NCBI GenBank assembly: GCA_025363295.1
Contig: JANYEC010000047.1
Coordinates: 62,001-126,000, forward strand
Direction: 5' to 3'
Source of the DNA: Akkermansiaceae bacterium
GTDB lineage: Bacteria > Verrucomicrobiota > Verrucomicrobiia > Verrucomicrobiales > Akkermansiaceae
DNA: 64,000 bases
The position numbers and the translations under genes are program-made. Below the pieces are notes generated by a model. The model saw only the letters and a list, made by a program, of their open reading frames with translations. It was not told the DNA's origin and made no database searches. Positions 42,854 to 51,775 of this stretch are shown here, one piece after another; within the stretch, counting starts at the first letter, position 1; every line of letters starts with the position of its first letter.

Positions 42854-43696
42854 TTACCAAGCAGGTAACCCCATCATCTCGGGCAATGCTTCACGCGGCC
42901 GCCAAGTTAGGATTTCGGGCTCGCCGGAAGTGATGAGCACGGTGTGCTCGAAGTGAGCCGAAGGTTTTCTATCCTCCGTGATGACGGTCCAGCCATCATC
43001 GAGAATTCTCACTTGGGGAACGCCCGCGTTGACCATCGGCTCGATGGCAAGCGTCATGCCGGGCATGAGTGTCGCGGACTTGCCCTGAGGTCGATAGTTA
43101 GGCACCTGTGGCTCTTCGTGCAAACGGCGACCCACCCCGTGCCCGACGAATTCACGAACAATGGTGAAACCACGCGGCTTGGCAAAATCTTCAACGGAAG
43201 CGCAGAGATCGGAAAGTTTGCGACCCGCGCGGGCATGGCTGATCGCTTCAAAAAGAGATTGTTCGGTGACTGCTAACAGGCGTTTAGTTTCTAGCGGGAT
43301 ATCCCCTGCCGGAACTGTCGTGGCGTTGTCGCCTATGAATCCACTTTTCACAATTCCTACATCGATCTTCACGATATCTCCCGGCAGGATCTTGCGCGGG
43401 CCGCCGATGCCATGAACGACTTCCTCGTTGATAGAAATACAAGTGTAGCCGGGAAAGCCGCGATAGCCGAGAAAGGCGCTTTTGCAATCATGCTGCCTCA
43501 TGAGATCCGCAGCGAGCAGATCAATCTCACGAGTGGTGCGACCCGGCGCGACTTCCTTGGCCAATGCCTGCAGAATGGATGAAGCAATGGCACCAGCGGC
43601 CCGCATGAAATCGATTTCACGCGGGGTTTTGATAGGAATACGATTTCTGCGGGACACCTGGTTAGAAATGCTGATGATTAATTTTCCGATAGTCAA
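42854..43696 (-). CDS. map: Type I methionine aminopeptidase
   Basis: 280 aa from TTG 43696, a TTGA overlap with the adk stop; GTG 43657 is the alternative and gives 267 aa. It removes the N-terminal Met from nascent proteins. The five metal ligands are visible: KIDVGIVKSGFIGDNATTVP (two Asp), FVGHGVGRRLHEEP (His), AIEPMVNAG (Glu) and SAHFEHTVLITSG (Glu). The start IKTPREIDFMRAAGAIASSI is typical. Third gene of secY-adk-map, and no infA, rpmJ or rpsM follows; fabF comes next. Confidence 0.93.
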   Translation of the reverse strand: MTIGKLIISISNQVSRRNRIPIKTPREIDFMRAAGAIASSILQALAKEVAPGRTTREIDLLAADLMRQHDCKSAFLGYRGFPGYTCISINEEVVHGIGGPRKILPGDIVKIDVGIVKSGFIGDNATTVPAGDIPLETKRLLAVTEQSLFEAISHARAGRKLSDLCASVEDFAKPRGFTIVREFVGHGVGRRLHEEPQVPNYRPQGKSATLMPGMTLAIEPMVNAGVPQVRILDDGWTVITEDRKPSAHFEHTVLITSGEPEILTWRPREALPEMMGLPAW

Positions 43697-44355
43697 ACCG
43701 GCCGGGAGAAAAAGGAGAAGATGCGGGCACTCACCTCGTCCTGAGGGGCCGTCGCATCGCAGGCGCGGAGCTTATCCAGATGGCGATAGTGATCAATGAC
43801 GGGGTGAGTCAAACTGATAAATTCAGCATGACGTCTGCGGAAGTTCTTTTCACTATCATCAGCGCGCGGGCCTGCTGGAGAATTACAAACGGGGCAAAGA
43901 TCGCCGGGAAGAAGTTGCTGATTCTGGCCTGTCCAACGGCACGCTGGGCATTCCACACGCTCGAGGATGCGTGCGAGGAGACCTGAAACCGGCACGTCGA
44001 GCGAAACCGCAGCATCCAGTTTGAGATTATTTCCCAAAAGCCACTCATCGAGGAAAAGTGCTTGAGGCAAGCTGCGAGGAAATCCATCAAGCACCCAGCC
44101 ACCCGTTTGATCGGCGAGCCAATCCGCGAGAATTGGGCACATTAGGTTGTCTGGCAGATATTCGCCGCGGTCAAGAATCGGCTTCGCTTGCTGACCTAGC
44201 CGTGTGGAATTTTTCACATTTTCCCGGAGCAGTGCCCCGGTGCTGAGGTAGCCTAGTCCCAGGTCGCGGGCCAAACGCCGCCCCTGCGTGCCTTTGCCCG
44301 AGGCGGGTGGACCTAGCAGAATAATCCGGAGCGGTCTAGCGGCAGAATCAGTCAA
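43693..44355 (-). CDS. adk: Adenylate kinase with zinc-type lid
   Basis: 220 aa from TTG 44355, 2 bases after the secY stop; no ATG fits between the stop and the P-loop. It equilibrates ATP and AMP with 2 ADP. The P-loop is LLGPPASGKGTQGRRLA, the AMP-binding part YLSTGALLRENVKNSTRLGQ, then WVLDGFPRSLPQALFLDEWL. The lid carries two Cys pairs (CPAC, CPVC), so it should bind zinc. The TTG start and near-overlap with secY and map suggest translational coupling. Confidence 0.93.
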   Translation of the reverse strand: MTDSAARPLRIILLGPPASGKGTQGRRLARDLGLGYLSTGALLRENVKNSTRLGQQAKPILDRGEYLPDNLMCPILADWLADQTGGWVLDGFPRSLPQALFLDEWLLGNNLKLDAAVSLDVPVSGLLARILERVECPACRWTGQNQQLLPGDLCPVCNSPAGPRADDSEKNFRRRHAEFISLTHPVIDHYRHLDKLRACDATAPQDEVSARIFSFFSRPV

Positions 44356-44357
44356 TG

Positions 44358-45860
44358 TCAGCGATTGTAAATGGCGGCTGTAATGCCCACCACGATCAAA
44401 ATAGCGATCACTGTCCAAAGATAAATAATCGCGGTCTTCGGGGCTGCACCGCTGGTTTGGCTGAGACGATCGTAGCGACCCTTGAGCTTACCTTTGCGAA
44501 GGAAGCCATCATAGTGCTTTTGCAAGAGTTGGGTTTCCACTTGGCGCATCACATCAAGCACTACACCCACCATGATCAACAGCGAAGTGCCGCCAAAAAA
44601 GTGAAGAATCAAAGAGCCCGGAGGCAAACCGACCAAGTGACCAGTAAGCACGGGTAGCACGAAGAGAATCGCAAGGAAAATGGCACCCGCGAAGGTCAGG
44701 CGGGTCATCGTGAAGTCGAGGAAATCCGCCGTTGGCTTGCCCGGACGCACGCCCGGGATGTAGCCGCCGTTACGTTTGAGATCTTCCGCGATCTGCGATG
44801 GCTGGAACATCATCGCCACCCAGAAATAGGAGAAAAGGAAAATGCCGACCCCGCCAAGCACATAGAACCATGCACCACCTTGGGAGAGTTGGCCGGAAAG
44901 TTTCACTGCCCATGGCTGGCTACCCACGCCGGGGATCATTTGCAACATGATCGGTGGCAAAGAGAGAATCGCGGTTGCGAAAATCACGGGCATCACGCCT
45001 GCGTAGTTCACCTTGAGGGGCAAATACTGGGTTTGTCCGCCGAACTGCTTACGACCCACGACACGCTTGGCGTATTGCACCGCGATCCGTCGCTGCGCCT
45101 GGGTGATGGCAATGGTTCCGGCGATCACCACTAACAAGAGGGCAATCATCACTACCATCATGATCGAGTTGAATGGGCTCACACCCTCGCCGGTGACGAA
45201 ATATCTCCATGCACCAATTAAAGCGCCAGGCAGACCAGAGATGATGTTAACCGTAATGATGATCGAAGTTCCATTACCGATACCCTTTTCGGTGATTTGA
45301 TCCGCGATCCAAAGAAGCAGAACGGTGCCGGCCACAATCGTGACCACGGTGAGCACCATCCAAATCGCGCTCGGGTCGGGCACTAAAGGACGCCCGACCA
45401 GTTCGATTCCCTTCATCAAAGGTGAGTTTCCAGCCGCTAGTGACTTGGCAACGAAGAACCCTTGGACAAGCGCAATGCCGATCGTGATGTAGCGGGTGTA
45501 TTGGGTGATCTTTTGGCGTCCGCCGTCCTCACGGGCGAGGCGAGAAAGCTTCGGCACCACCGCCGTCATGAGCTGCACCATAATCGACGCGGAAATATAA
45601 GGCATGATTCCCAGCGCGAAAATCCCAGCCTGCTGTAGCCCGCCCCCAGAGAAAACCTGGAGCAAAGCACCAATGCCGCCGCCCGAGCTCTTCGGATCCT
45701 GCTTTTGCACGGTGTCCAGCCACTCCTTGATGACCGTGGCATCCACCCCGGGAAGGGTGATGTGCACGCCCAGTCGGATGATGACGATCAGGGCGAGAGT
45801 GAAAAGAATGCGGTCCCGGAGTTCCGGAATTTTCCAAGTGTTAGTGAACGCAGAAATCAT
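44358..45860 (-). CDS. secY: Preprotein translocase subunit SecY
   Basis: 500 aa from ATG 45860. Ten membrane helices form the SecYEG channel in the inner membrane. Typical parts: LALIVIIRLGVHITLPGVDA at the N-terminus, GIMPYISASIMVQLMTAVVP, KVNYAGVMPVIFATAILSLP in the middle, and the cytoplasmic loop GYIPGVRPGKPTADFLDFTM. Slightly long at the plug region after the first helix. A strong terminator stands 33 bases upstream of its ATG, separating it from rplO. Confidence 0.96.
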   Translation of the reverse strand: MISAFTNTWKIPELRDRILFTLALIVIIRLGVHITLPGVDATVIKEWLDTVQKQDPKSSGGGIGALLQVFSGGGLQQAGIFALGIMPYISASIMVQLMTAVVPKLSRLAREDGGRQKITQYTRYITIGIALVQGFFVAKSLAAGNSPLMKGIELVGRPLVPDPSAIWMVLTVVTIVAGTVLLLWIADQITEKGIGNGTSIIITVNIISGLPGALIGAWRYFVTGEGVSPFNSIMMVVMIALLLVVIAGTIAITQAQRRIAVQYAKRVVGRKQFGGQTQYLPLKVNYAGVMPVIFATAILSLPPIMLQMIPGVGSQPWAVKLSGQLSQGGAWFYVLGGVGIFLFSYFWVAMMFQPSQIAEDLKRNGGYIPGVRPGKPTADFLDFTMTRLTFAGAIFLAILFVLPVLTGHLVGLPPGSLILHFFGGTSLLIMVGVVLDVMRQVETQLLQKHYDGFLRKGKLKGRYDRLSQTSGAAPKTAIIYLWTVIAILIVVGITAAIYNR

Positions 45861-45892
45861 AATAGAAGAATGAGAAAAATGACGCGTAGGTT

Positions 45893-45930
45893 AAAAAAAC
45901 GATGAGGAAGCGCAGAAGCGCTTCCTCATC
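45893..45930 (-). terminator. Strong intrinsic terminator between rplO and secY
   Basis: A perfect 13-bp stem (45901-45913 with 45918-45930) with a 4-nt loop is followed on the minus strand by G and seven T (45893-45899). It ends the ribosomal cluster after rplO and stands 33 bases before the secY ATG. Confidence 0.92.
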
Positions 45931-45955
45931 GGAAATCAGAGATCTATGGGAGTGA

Positions 45956-46408
45956 TCAAGCGATGGGTTCCGTAACAGAACCACCGGCTTTTTCGATCTT
46001 TTCACGAGCGGAAGCACTGGCGTTTTCCACCACGAGGTGGAATGCCTTAGTGACTTCGCCAATACCAAGAACCTTGACCTTGTCGCAACGGCCATTGACC
46101 AAGCCTTGGCCACGGAGTGCTGCTTCGTCGATGGTAGCTCCGGCGTCGAAAAGATCGTCGAGTTCACCTACGTTGAAGACGCAAAACTTGTCGCGGAAAT
46201 CGTAGTTGTTGAAACCGCGCTTCGGAAGGCGGCGATGAAGAGGCATCTGGCCACCTTCGAAACCGACACGAGTGCCAGAACCGGAGCGGGCTTTCTGGCC
46301 CTTGTTACCTTTGCAGGATGTCTTGCCGTGACCGGAGCTTTCGCCGCAACCAAGGCGCTTGACCTTGTGCTTGGAGCCGGGGTTCGGGCTGAATGAGTGG
46401 AGTTCCAT
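45956..46408 (-). CDS. rplO: Large ribosomal subunit protein L15
   Basis: 150 aa from ATG 46408. A late-assembling 50S protein. The N-terminal Gly/Lys-rich part has KRLGCGESSGHGKTSCKGNK followed by GQKARSGSGTR, and the C-terminal globular domain has KVKVLGIGEVTKAFHLVVEN. The last ribosomal gene of the cluster; rpmD, normally between rpsE and rplO, is absent from the 87-base gap before it, which instead holds a heptamer array. Confidence 0.96.
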   Translation of the reverse strand: MELHSFSPNPGSKHKVKRLGCGESSGHGKTSCKGNKGQKARSGSGTRVGFEGGQMPLHRRLPKRGFNNYDFRDKFCVFNVGELDDLFDAGATIDEAALRGQGLVNGRCDKVKVLGIGEVTKAFHLVVENASASAREKIEKAGGSVTEPIA

Positions 46409-46410
46409 TG

Positions 46411-46497
46411 TATTAGAAGAGTTATTGGTTAAAGGTTATTGGTTAGAAGTGAAGAGTATTGTATTCCAAATAACTTTTAACTTCTAACACTTAACTC
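46411..46497 (-). repeat. Heptamer array upstream of rplO, with opposed halves
   Basis: Read on the minus strand, one half is GAGTTAA, GTGTTAG, AAGTTAA, AAGTTAT and the other AACCAAT, AACCTTT, AACCAAT, AACTCTT, so two 7-base-period arrays face each other. The array overlaps the rpsE stop by 2 bases and ends 2 bases before the rplO ATG. Confidence 0.65.
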
Positions 46498-47206
46498 AGA
46501 TCGCCTTTTCCCGTTTCTTTTTGCCACGGCCGGAGAGGATCTGGTCGCGGGTGCGGAGTTGGGACAGCGCCTTGAGTGTGGCTTTCACCACGTTGGCGTG
46601 ATTGGAGGAGCCCATCGACTTGGCGAGGATATCGCGGATACCGACGGCTTCGCAAACGGCGCGCACACCGCCACCGGCGATGATGCCCGTTCCCGGAGAA
46701 GCAGGCTTGAGGAGAACCTTGCCACCACCGAATTCTGCGTAGATTTCGTGAGGAATCGTTCCGTCAACAATGCTCATCGAAACGAGCACCTTGCGGGCTC
46801 CTTCGCTGGCTTTCTTGATCGCATCGGCCACTTCGTTTGCCTTGCCATAGCCGAGTCCGACTTTGCCTACCTTGTTGCCAGTGACAACGAGTGCGGAGAA
46901 GCTGAAACGACGACCGCCCTTGACGACCTTGGCGCATCGGTTGATGAAGACGACCTTTTCGGAAAGTTCGTTACCTTCGGCATCAGTCGGAGCAGCACGC
47001 TCTTCACGACGTGGGCCGCCGCGTCCGCGACCGCCGCCTTGGCCACCCCCACCGCCGCCACCTTGATAGCCGCCACCACCGCCGCCTTGGCCGCGATTGC
47101 CTTGATAGCCACCTTGGTTAGGTGCGGAGCCTGCAACAGGGCCCAAAGGAAGGGCTGCTGGAGCTGCCGGTGTTGCTGGAGTTTCGTTTTCTGGAATTGT
47201 TACCAT
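46496..47206 (-). CDS. rpsE: Small ribosomal subunit protein S5 with glycine-rich N-terminal extension
   Basis: 236 aa, about 70 longer than usual. The core (about 80-236) is standard S5: [20 protein letters not shown], then [20 protein letters not shown] and [20 protein letters not shown]. The N-terminal extension (about 1-78) holds an Ala/Pro stretch and then a Gly/Arg/Gln-rich region with runs of up to seven Gly. S5 takes part in decoding accuracy on the 30S. Such a tail is not part of the normal fold and resembles RGG-type RNA-binding tails. Confidence 0.95.
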   Translation of the reverse strand: MVTIPENETPATPAAPAALPLGPVAGSAPNQGGYQGNRGQGGGGGGYQGGGGGGGQGGGRGRGGPRREERAAPTDAEGNELSEKVVFINRCAKVVKGGRRFSFSALVVTGNKVGKVGLGYGKANEVADAIKKASEGARKVLVSMSIVDGTIPHEIYAEFGGGKVLLKPASPGTGIIAGGGVRAVCEAVGIRDILAKSMGSSNHANVVKATLKALSQLRTRDQILSGRGKKKREKAI

Positions 47207-47227
47207 GATATGTATCTGGTCGGAGCG

Positions 47228-47584
47228 TTAGAATTGGAGGCCGGCTTCGCGCGCTGCATCGGCGAGGGCTTTGACTTTACCATGATAGAGGTGACCGCCG
47301 CGGTCGAAGACAACGGCGCTGATGTTCGAACCCTTGGCGCGCTCGGCGAGGAGTGCTCCGACTTTCTGCGAGCTCTCGATGTTCGAGGAGGCTTTTTCGA
47401 AAGATTTGTCGAGAGTCGAGGCGGAGATCAATGTCTTGCCGATCGAATCGTCGATGATTTGGGCGTAAATGTGTTGATTGGAATAGTGAACAGCCAGACG
47501 TGGACGTTCGGCAGTGCCGGAAACTTTCCGGCGGATGCGGTTGTGAATTTTGCGACGGATCGACTTGCGATTGATTGTGCTCAT
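47228..47584 (-). CDS. rplR: Large ribosomal subunit protein L18
   Basis: 118 aa from ATG 47584. Binds 5S rRNA together with L5 and L25. Typical parts are [31 protein letters not shown], and the C-terminal [20 protein letters not shown] followed by AREAGLQF. Normal length. Located between rplF and rpsE as in most spc operons, 21 bases before rpsE. Confidence 0.97.
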   Translation of the reverse strand: MSTINRKSIRRKIHNRIRRKVSGTAERPRLAVHYSNQHIYAQIIDDSIGKTLISASTLDKSFEKASSNIESSQKVGALLAERAKGSNISAVVFDRGGHLYHGKVKALADAAREAGLQF

Positions 47585-47625
47585 GGTGCCGTAATTGTAT
47601 TGAGGTAGTGGGCGACGGTAATGGA

Positions 47626-48165
47626 TTATTTGCCGACGCTTTTGCCTTCTTTGCGGCGAACTTTTTCACCGACATAGCGAACGCCTTTGCCCTTGTAAGG
47701 TTCAGGTGGATAGAAACTGCGGACTTCGGCGGCGAACTGGCCGACGAGTTGTTTATCAATGCCTTCGACCTTGATCTTGGTGTTTTCCACCACCGTGACG
47801 TTCAGTCCGGATGGGATCGGGTGAAGCAACGGATGGGAACGACCCAAGGAAAGGTCGAGATCAGCGCCCTTGACCGTAGCCCGAAGACCGACGCCGTGGA
47901 TTTCGAGGTCCTTCACGAAGCCCTGCGAAACGCCAAGGATCATGTTTTGAACCAAGCTGCGGACCGTGCCGTGAAGGGCGCGATGCTGGCGTAGTTCGGT
48001 GGCGCGAGAAACGATGACGCTGCCGTCTTCGCTTTTGAGTGAGATGCCGTCTGGAAGGGCAAAGTCGAGTTTGCCCTTTGGGCCTTCGACGATGACAGTG
48101 CGACCATCAAGCTTGACGGCGACTTTTTCCAGGAGGGAAATTGGTTTGAGTCCGACTCGTGACAT
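47626..48165 (-). CDS. rplF: Large ribosomal subunit protein L6
   Basis: 179 aa from ATG 48165. Two repeated domains near the L7/L12 stalk base. Start [19 protein letters not shown]; the C-terminal signature is [20 protein letters not shown]. Length normal. Gene order rpsH-rplF-rplR is standard. Confidence 0.97.
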   Translation of the reverse strand: MSRVGLKPISLLEKVAVKLDGRTVIVEGPKGKLDFALPDGISLKSEDGSVIVSRATELRQHRALHGTVRSLVQNMILGVSQGFVKDLEIHGVGLRATVKGADLDLSLGRSHPLLHPIPSGLNVTVVENTKIKVEGIDKQLVGQFAAEVRSFYPPEPYKGKGVRYVGEKVRRKEGKSVGK

Positions 48166-48194
48166 GGTAGTAGTTTCCTTTTACGAGTTGGGGT

Positions 48195-48590
48195 TTACCA
48201 GACGTTGGCGAGTAGCTCGCCACCGAGGTTTTGCTTCTTGGCGGATCCGCCGGACATAACGCCTTTCGAAGTGGAAAGGATCGAGATGCCGAGGCCGGAC
48301 ATGACGCGTGGAACTTCACCGGACCCGACGTATTTGCGGCGGCCAGGAGTGGAAACACGCTTGAGATCGGTGAGGACCGAGCGGCCGTCGATGAACTTTG
48401 GTTTGGCCTTCAGAGTGGTACGCTCGCCAGTGACGACTTCGTAGTTCCAGAGGTAGCCTTCTTCCTGAAGAATGCGGGCGATATCGGCCTTGATCTTGGA
48501 ATAAGGGGCGGTGAATTCCTCGTTGCCAGCGCGGGCAGCGTTTTTGAAACGCGTGAGGAAATCAGAAATTGGATCGGTGAGAACTGCCAT
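48195..48590 (-). CDS. rpsH: Small ribosomal subunit protein S8
   Basis: 131 aa from ATG 48590. Early-binding central-domain protein of the 30S and, in E. coli, the translational repressor of the spc operon. Start VLTDPISDFLTRFKNAARAG; the C-terminal signature is RVMSGLGISILSTSKGVMSG. It follows rplE directly, without the rpsN gene that usually lies between them (gap only 38 bases). Confidence 0.97.
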   Translation of the reverse strand: MAVLTDPISDFLTRFKNAARAGNEEFTAPYSKIKADIARILQEEGYLWNYEVVTGERTTLKAKPKFIDGRSVLTDLKRVSTPGRRKYVGSGEVPRVMSGLGISILSTSKGVMSGGSAKKQNLGGELLANVW

Positions 48591-48628
48591 AATAGGGGAT
48601 TCCGTTTTTGAGTGGGTCCGTTGTTAAA

Positions 48629-49219
48629 TTAGTTGGCAGCGACGGCTTCGGCTTCAACTTCGTTAGCTTTTTTCATGTCGCGGAACGGCATGCCCAACTC
48701 CATCAGGAGCGCGCGGCCTTCTGCGTCAGTCGGTGCGGAGGTGACGAAAATCAGGTCAAAGCCGATCTGGCGCTTGATCTGGTCGATTTCGATTTCCGGG
48801 AAAATGGATTGATCGCTCACACCGCACGCATAGTTTCCACGGCCGTCGAATGATTTGGAGGAAATCCCGCGGAAGTCGCGGATGTTAGGGGCGGTGACGT
48901 TGATGAACCGGTGAAGGAATTCCCACATGCGGGCACCACGGAGGGTGACGCGCGCGCCGAGGGCTTCGTTTTCACGCAGCTTGAAGTTGGCGACGGCCTT
49001 CTTCGAGAATGTGATCGACGGGCGTTGGCCGGTGATTTTTTGGATTTCGTTGACGGCGTCATCGACGGCGACTTTACGATCCGGTGATTTGCCCATGCAG
49101 GAAGTGACCACGATTTTTTCGAGGCGTGGGACCTGATGGAGGTTGGTGTAGCCGAGCGTCTTTGTAAGAGCCGGGACGACCTTGTCCTTATAGTGTTGTT
49201 GGAGTGCTGGTGTGCTCAT
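48629..49219 (-). CDS. rplE: Large ribosomal subunit protein L5
   Basis: 196 aa from ATG 49219. Contacts 5S rRNA and the P-site tRNA. Shows VPRLEKIVVTSCMGK, GQRPSITFSKKAVANFKLRE, and RDFRGISSKSFDGRGNYACG near the end. The tail has about ten extra residues rich in Ala, Glu and Val. Normal position after rplX. Confidence 0.97.
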   Translation of the reverse strand: MSTPALQQHYKDKVVPALTKTLGYTNLHQVPRLEKIVVTSCMGKSPDRKVAVDDAVNEIQKITGQRPSITFSKKAVANFKLRENEALGARVTLRGARMWEFLHRFINVTAPNIRDFRGISSKSFDGRGNYACGVSDQSIFPEIEIDQIKRQIGFDLIFVTSAPTDAEGRALLMELGMPFRDMKKANEVEAEAVAAN

Positions 49220-49297
49220 TTTTTTGCGGGTCAGCGATTATTGGTTAGTCGCTTAAGCGCGGGCGGAAGTGCAGTCGCTTCTTTCGAAGCGGAGACT

Positions 49298-49531
49298 TCA
49301 GCCCACTTTCTTAACATTGGAGATATGCACTGGGCCATCGATGGTTTTGATACCGCCGTTTGGCTCAGCTTCGGTGGCTTTGAAAGCCTTTTGGATAGGA
49401 CGGCCGCCTTCGACGACGACTTTGCCCTTGGCAGCATTCACAAGGAGCACGGTGCCGCGCTTACCTTTGTGATTGCCTGCGATGATTTCGACTTGGTCGC
49501 CTTTTTTGACGTGCGTCTTGATACGGCTCAT
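49298..49531 (-). CDS. rplX: Large ribosomal subunit protein L24
   Basis: 77 aa from ATG 49531 ([20 protein letters not shown]), the start that gives the KOW motif its normal position; a 16-residue longer frame was rejected because it would overlap the rplN end. L24 initiates 50S assembly. [12 protein letters not shown] is the KOW core. Shorter than the 100-residue norm of many bacteria but complete in the KOW domain. Confidence 0.95.
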   Translation of the reverse strand: MSRIKTHVKKGDQVEIIAGNHKGKRGTVLLVNAAKGKVVVEGGRPIQKAFKATEAEPNGGIKTIDGPVHISNVKKVG

Positions 49532-49575
49532 GTGATGGAATAGATAAAATGTGACTGGGCGGGGATGCCTTAGGT

Positions 49576-49941
49576 TCAAAGAACTTCGGGCGCAAGCGAA
49601 ACAATCTTCATGAACTGACGTTCGCGAAGTTCACGGGCGACAGGGCCAAAGATCCGGGTGCCACGTGGGTTGTTGTCTTTGTCGATGAGAACAATCGCGT
49701 TCGAATCGAAACGGAGAATCGATCCATCGGCGCGGCGGATCGGGTAAGCGGTGCGGACGACCACGGCCTTCACCACGCTGCCCTTTTTGACCGAGGCGGT
49801 CGGGATGGAATCGCGGATGTGAGCAGTGATCACATCACCGATGCGTGCGGTGCGGCTGCGTTTGCCGAGCACGCCAATCATTTTTGCGCTGCGTGCCCCG
49901 GTGTTATCGGCGACGACGAGCATGGTTTCCATCTGAATCAT
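49576..49941 (-). CDS. rplN: Large ribosomal subunit protein L14
   Basis: 121 aa from ATG 49941. Core beta-barrel protein near the GTPase-factor face of the 50S. Begins [20 protein letters not shown] and carries [18 protein letters not shown], both family signatures. A heptamer array lies 8 bases upstream of its ATG, between rpsQ and this gene, where a Shine-Dalgarno sequence would be expected. Confidence 0.97.
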   Translation of the reverse strand: MIQMETMLVVADNTGARSAKMIGVLGKRSRTARIGDVITAHIRDSIPTASVKKGSVVKAVVVRTAYPIRRADGSILRFDSNAIVLIDKDNNPRGTRIFGPVARELRERQFMKIVSLAPEVL

Positions 49942-49949
49942 GACTTAAA

Positions 49950-49981
49950 GAAATTTGAGATTTGAAATTTGAAATTTGAAA
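49950..49981 (-). repeat. Heptamer array upstream of rplN
   Basis: Minus-strand 7-mers AAATTTC, AAATTTC, AAATCTC, AAATTTC after a partial CATTTC unit. Ends 8 bases before the rplN ATG. Same unit type as the arrays before rpsS and rplC. Confidence 0.75.
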
Positions 49982-49995
49982 TGAGCGAAGCCCAA

Positions 49996-50265
49996 TCAGT
50001 GGGAGATTACCTCGGCGAGTGTCCAGCATTTCAGCTTGGAGAGCGGACGAGTTTCCACGATTTTCACGCGGTCACCGACCTGTGCTTGGCTGGTTTCGTC
50101 GTGCACGTAGTATTTCTTCGAGCGTTTGACAATTTTGTTGAACTTAGGGTGAGGAACGCGGGCAATGTGCTCAACGACGATGGTCTTTTCCATTTTATTG
50201 GAAATGACCACGCCAACGCGGGTTTTACGAAGGTGGATCTGAGTGTCCGAAGGAGTCTCGCTCAT
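49996..50265 (-). CDS. rpsQ: Small ribosomal subunit protein S17
   Basis: 89 aa from ATG 50265. OB-fold protein of 30S assembly. TRVGVVISNKMEKTIVVEHI and YYVHDETSQAQVGDRVKIVE TRPLSK are typical. Normal length and place after rpmC. Confidence 0.96.
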   Translation of the reverse strand: MSETPSDTQIHLRKTRVGVVISNKMEKTIVVEHIARVPHPKFNKIVKRSKKYYVHDETSQAQVGDRVKIVETRPLSKLKCWTLAEVISH

Positions 50266-50295
50266 AAATAGATGTGTTAGCGTTGGGAGCAGGGA

Positions 50296-50496
50296 TTAGG
50301 CGCTCTTCAAGGCGGTGACCGCCGTGAGGACTTGAGCAGTTTCGCGGCGCACGATGCGAATGCGTGAGGAGTTTTCCAATGAGCCGGTGGCTTTTTGGAG
50401 ACGAAGGTTGAGAGCTTCCTGTTTGAGCTCAATGAGACGGATTTGAAGTTCGTCAGCGGTGAGCTGGTTGGTTGCTTTGGCTTTGGTTTTGGCCAT
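50296..50496 (-). CDS. rpmC: Large ribosomal subunit protein L29
   Basis: 66 aa from ATG 50496. Two-helix protein at the polypeptide exit tunnel, where nascent-chain factors dock. ELQIRLIELKQEALNLRLQK and the C-terminal RIRIVRRETAQVLTAVTA are characteristic. Normal place between rplP and rpsQ. Confidence 0.95.
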   Translation of the reverse strand: MAKTKAKATNQLTADELQIRLIELKQEALNLRLQKATGSLENSSRIRIVRRETAQVLTAVTALKSA

Positions 50497-50534
50497 AATT
50501 CAGTCGGATATTAGATGGAATCTGATCGGACGGA

Positions 50535-50954
50535 TCAGGCGTGTGGATTACGGGCGACGAGGCGGGTGCGGATGCCTAACTTATAGGAGGCGAGGCGCAT
50601 CGCTTCTTTGGCAGCGGATTCTGGAACACCGCCAATTTCAAAAAGCATATTTCCTGGACGAATCACAGCGACCCAGCCTTCCACAGCACCCTTACCTTTA
50701 CCCATCCGTGTTTCAGGCGGGCGTGAGGTGATGGACTTGTGTGGGAAAATCCGGATCCAGACTTTTCCTTTACGCTTGAGCGAGCGGTTGATCGCGATCC
50801 GGCAAGCTTCGATTTGGCGGTTGGTCATCCACCCGCGATCGAGGGTTTGCAGACCGAAGTCACCGAAGGCGACAGTGGTTCCGCGCTGGGCATTACCAGA
50901 TCGGCTTCCGCGGTGGCTCTTGCGGAACTTGGTTCGTTTGGGCATCAAAGGCAT
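50535..50954 (-). CDS. rplP: Large ribosomal subunit protein L16
   Basis: 139 aa from ATG 50954 (an ATG three codons later is the more usual start). Contacts the A-site tRNA in the peptidyl transferase region. Core [37 protein letters not shown], normal length and order. Confidence 0.97.
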   Translation of the reverse strand: MPLMPKRTKFRKSHRGSRSGNAQRGTTVAFGDFGLQTLDRGWMTNRQIEACRIAINRSLKRKGKVWIRIFPHKSITSRPPETRMGKGKGAVEGWVAVIRPGNMLFEIGGVPESAAKEAMRLASYKLGIRTRLVARNPHA

Positions 50955-51001
50955 AACTCGGTCCTTCTAAAAGTTAAATTTGGATTCGTAAAATTGAGTG
51001 A

Positions 51002-51742
51002 TCAGTTGCGATTTTGTGGGCGACGATCGCCTCCGCGATCACCACCACGGTTTCCGCGATCGCCGCGGTCACCGCCACGGTCGTTGCGACCGCCTTGTTG
51101 AGGCTGTTGCTTGCCGTCGTCTTCCTTCTTGTTGACCCATGCCTTCACGCCAATGATGCCGTAGAGAGTGCGGGCTTCGGCAAAGCCGTAATCAAGGGGA
51201 ACACGGAGAGTTTGAAGAGGCACTTTGCCTTCGCGATAACTTTCGGAGCGGGCGATGTCCGCACCACCGAGGCGGCCGGCGCAACGAAGACGGATGCCTT
51301 CAGCCCCAAATTCCATCGCGGTTTGCAGTGCACGCTTCATCGCGCGACGGAAGCTGATCCGGCGCTCAAGTTGCACGGCGATTTGTTCGGCGACCAATTG
51401 AGCATCGAGCTCAGGCTTGCGAATTTCGATGATATCGATTTTCACTTGGGCACCTTTGCAGAGGCCCGTGATATCCTTGGTCATCACTTCGATTTCCTTA
51501 CCTTGGCGACCGATGATCAGACCAGGGCGGGAAGTGTGAAGAGTTACTCGAACGCTGTTCCATGCACGCTCAATGACCACACGGGCCAATCCAGCATTCA
51601 CGAGCTTGTTCTTGAGGTAGCCACGGATCGCGAGATCTTCGTGGAGCTTATCGGTGTAGTCTTTGCCTTTGGCATACCACTTGGAGCGCCAGTCTTTGTT
51701 GACGGCGAGGCGGAATGCGATCGGATTTACTTTTTGGCCCAT
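51002..51742 (-). CDS. rpsC: Small ribosomal subunit protein S3 with RGG-like C-terminal tail
   Basis: 246 aa from ATG 51742. KH-domain protein at the mRNA entry channel. The core starts MGQKVNPIAFRLAVNKDWRS and carries GRQGKEIEVMTKDITGL (KH GxxG loop as IGRQGKE) and RLGGADIARSESYREGKVPL. The last 40 or so residues (about 205-246) form a low-complexity tail of Arg, Gly, Asp, Gln and Asn with repeated RGGDRG units. Core length is normal; the tail is extra. S5 carries a similar Gly-rich extension. Confidence 0.95.
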   Translation of the reverse strand: MGQKVNPIAFRLAVNKDWRSKWYAKGKDYTDKLHEDLAIRGYLKNKLVNAGLARVVIERAWNSVRVTLHTSRPGLIIGRQGKEIEVMTKDITGLCKGAQVKIDIIEIRKPELDAQLVAEQIAVQLERRISFRRAMKRALQTAMEFGAEGIRLRCAGRLGGADIARSESYREGKVPLQTLRVPLDYGFAEARTLYGIIGVKAWVNKKEDDGKQQPQQGGRNDRGGDRGDRGNRGGDRGGDRRPQNRN

Positions 51743-51775
51743 GGTCGGTGAGGAATGAGATTAATGGAGAGTGAT

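Noticed and set aside
46559..47608. 349-codon plus-strand frame across rpsE and rplR
   Set aside because: Antisense to two certain ribosomal genes; composition follows their codons.
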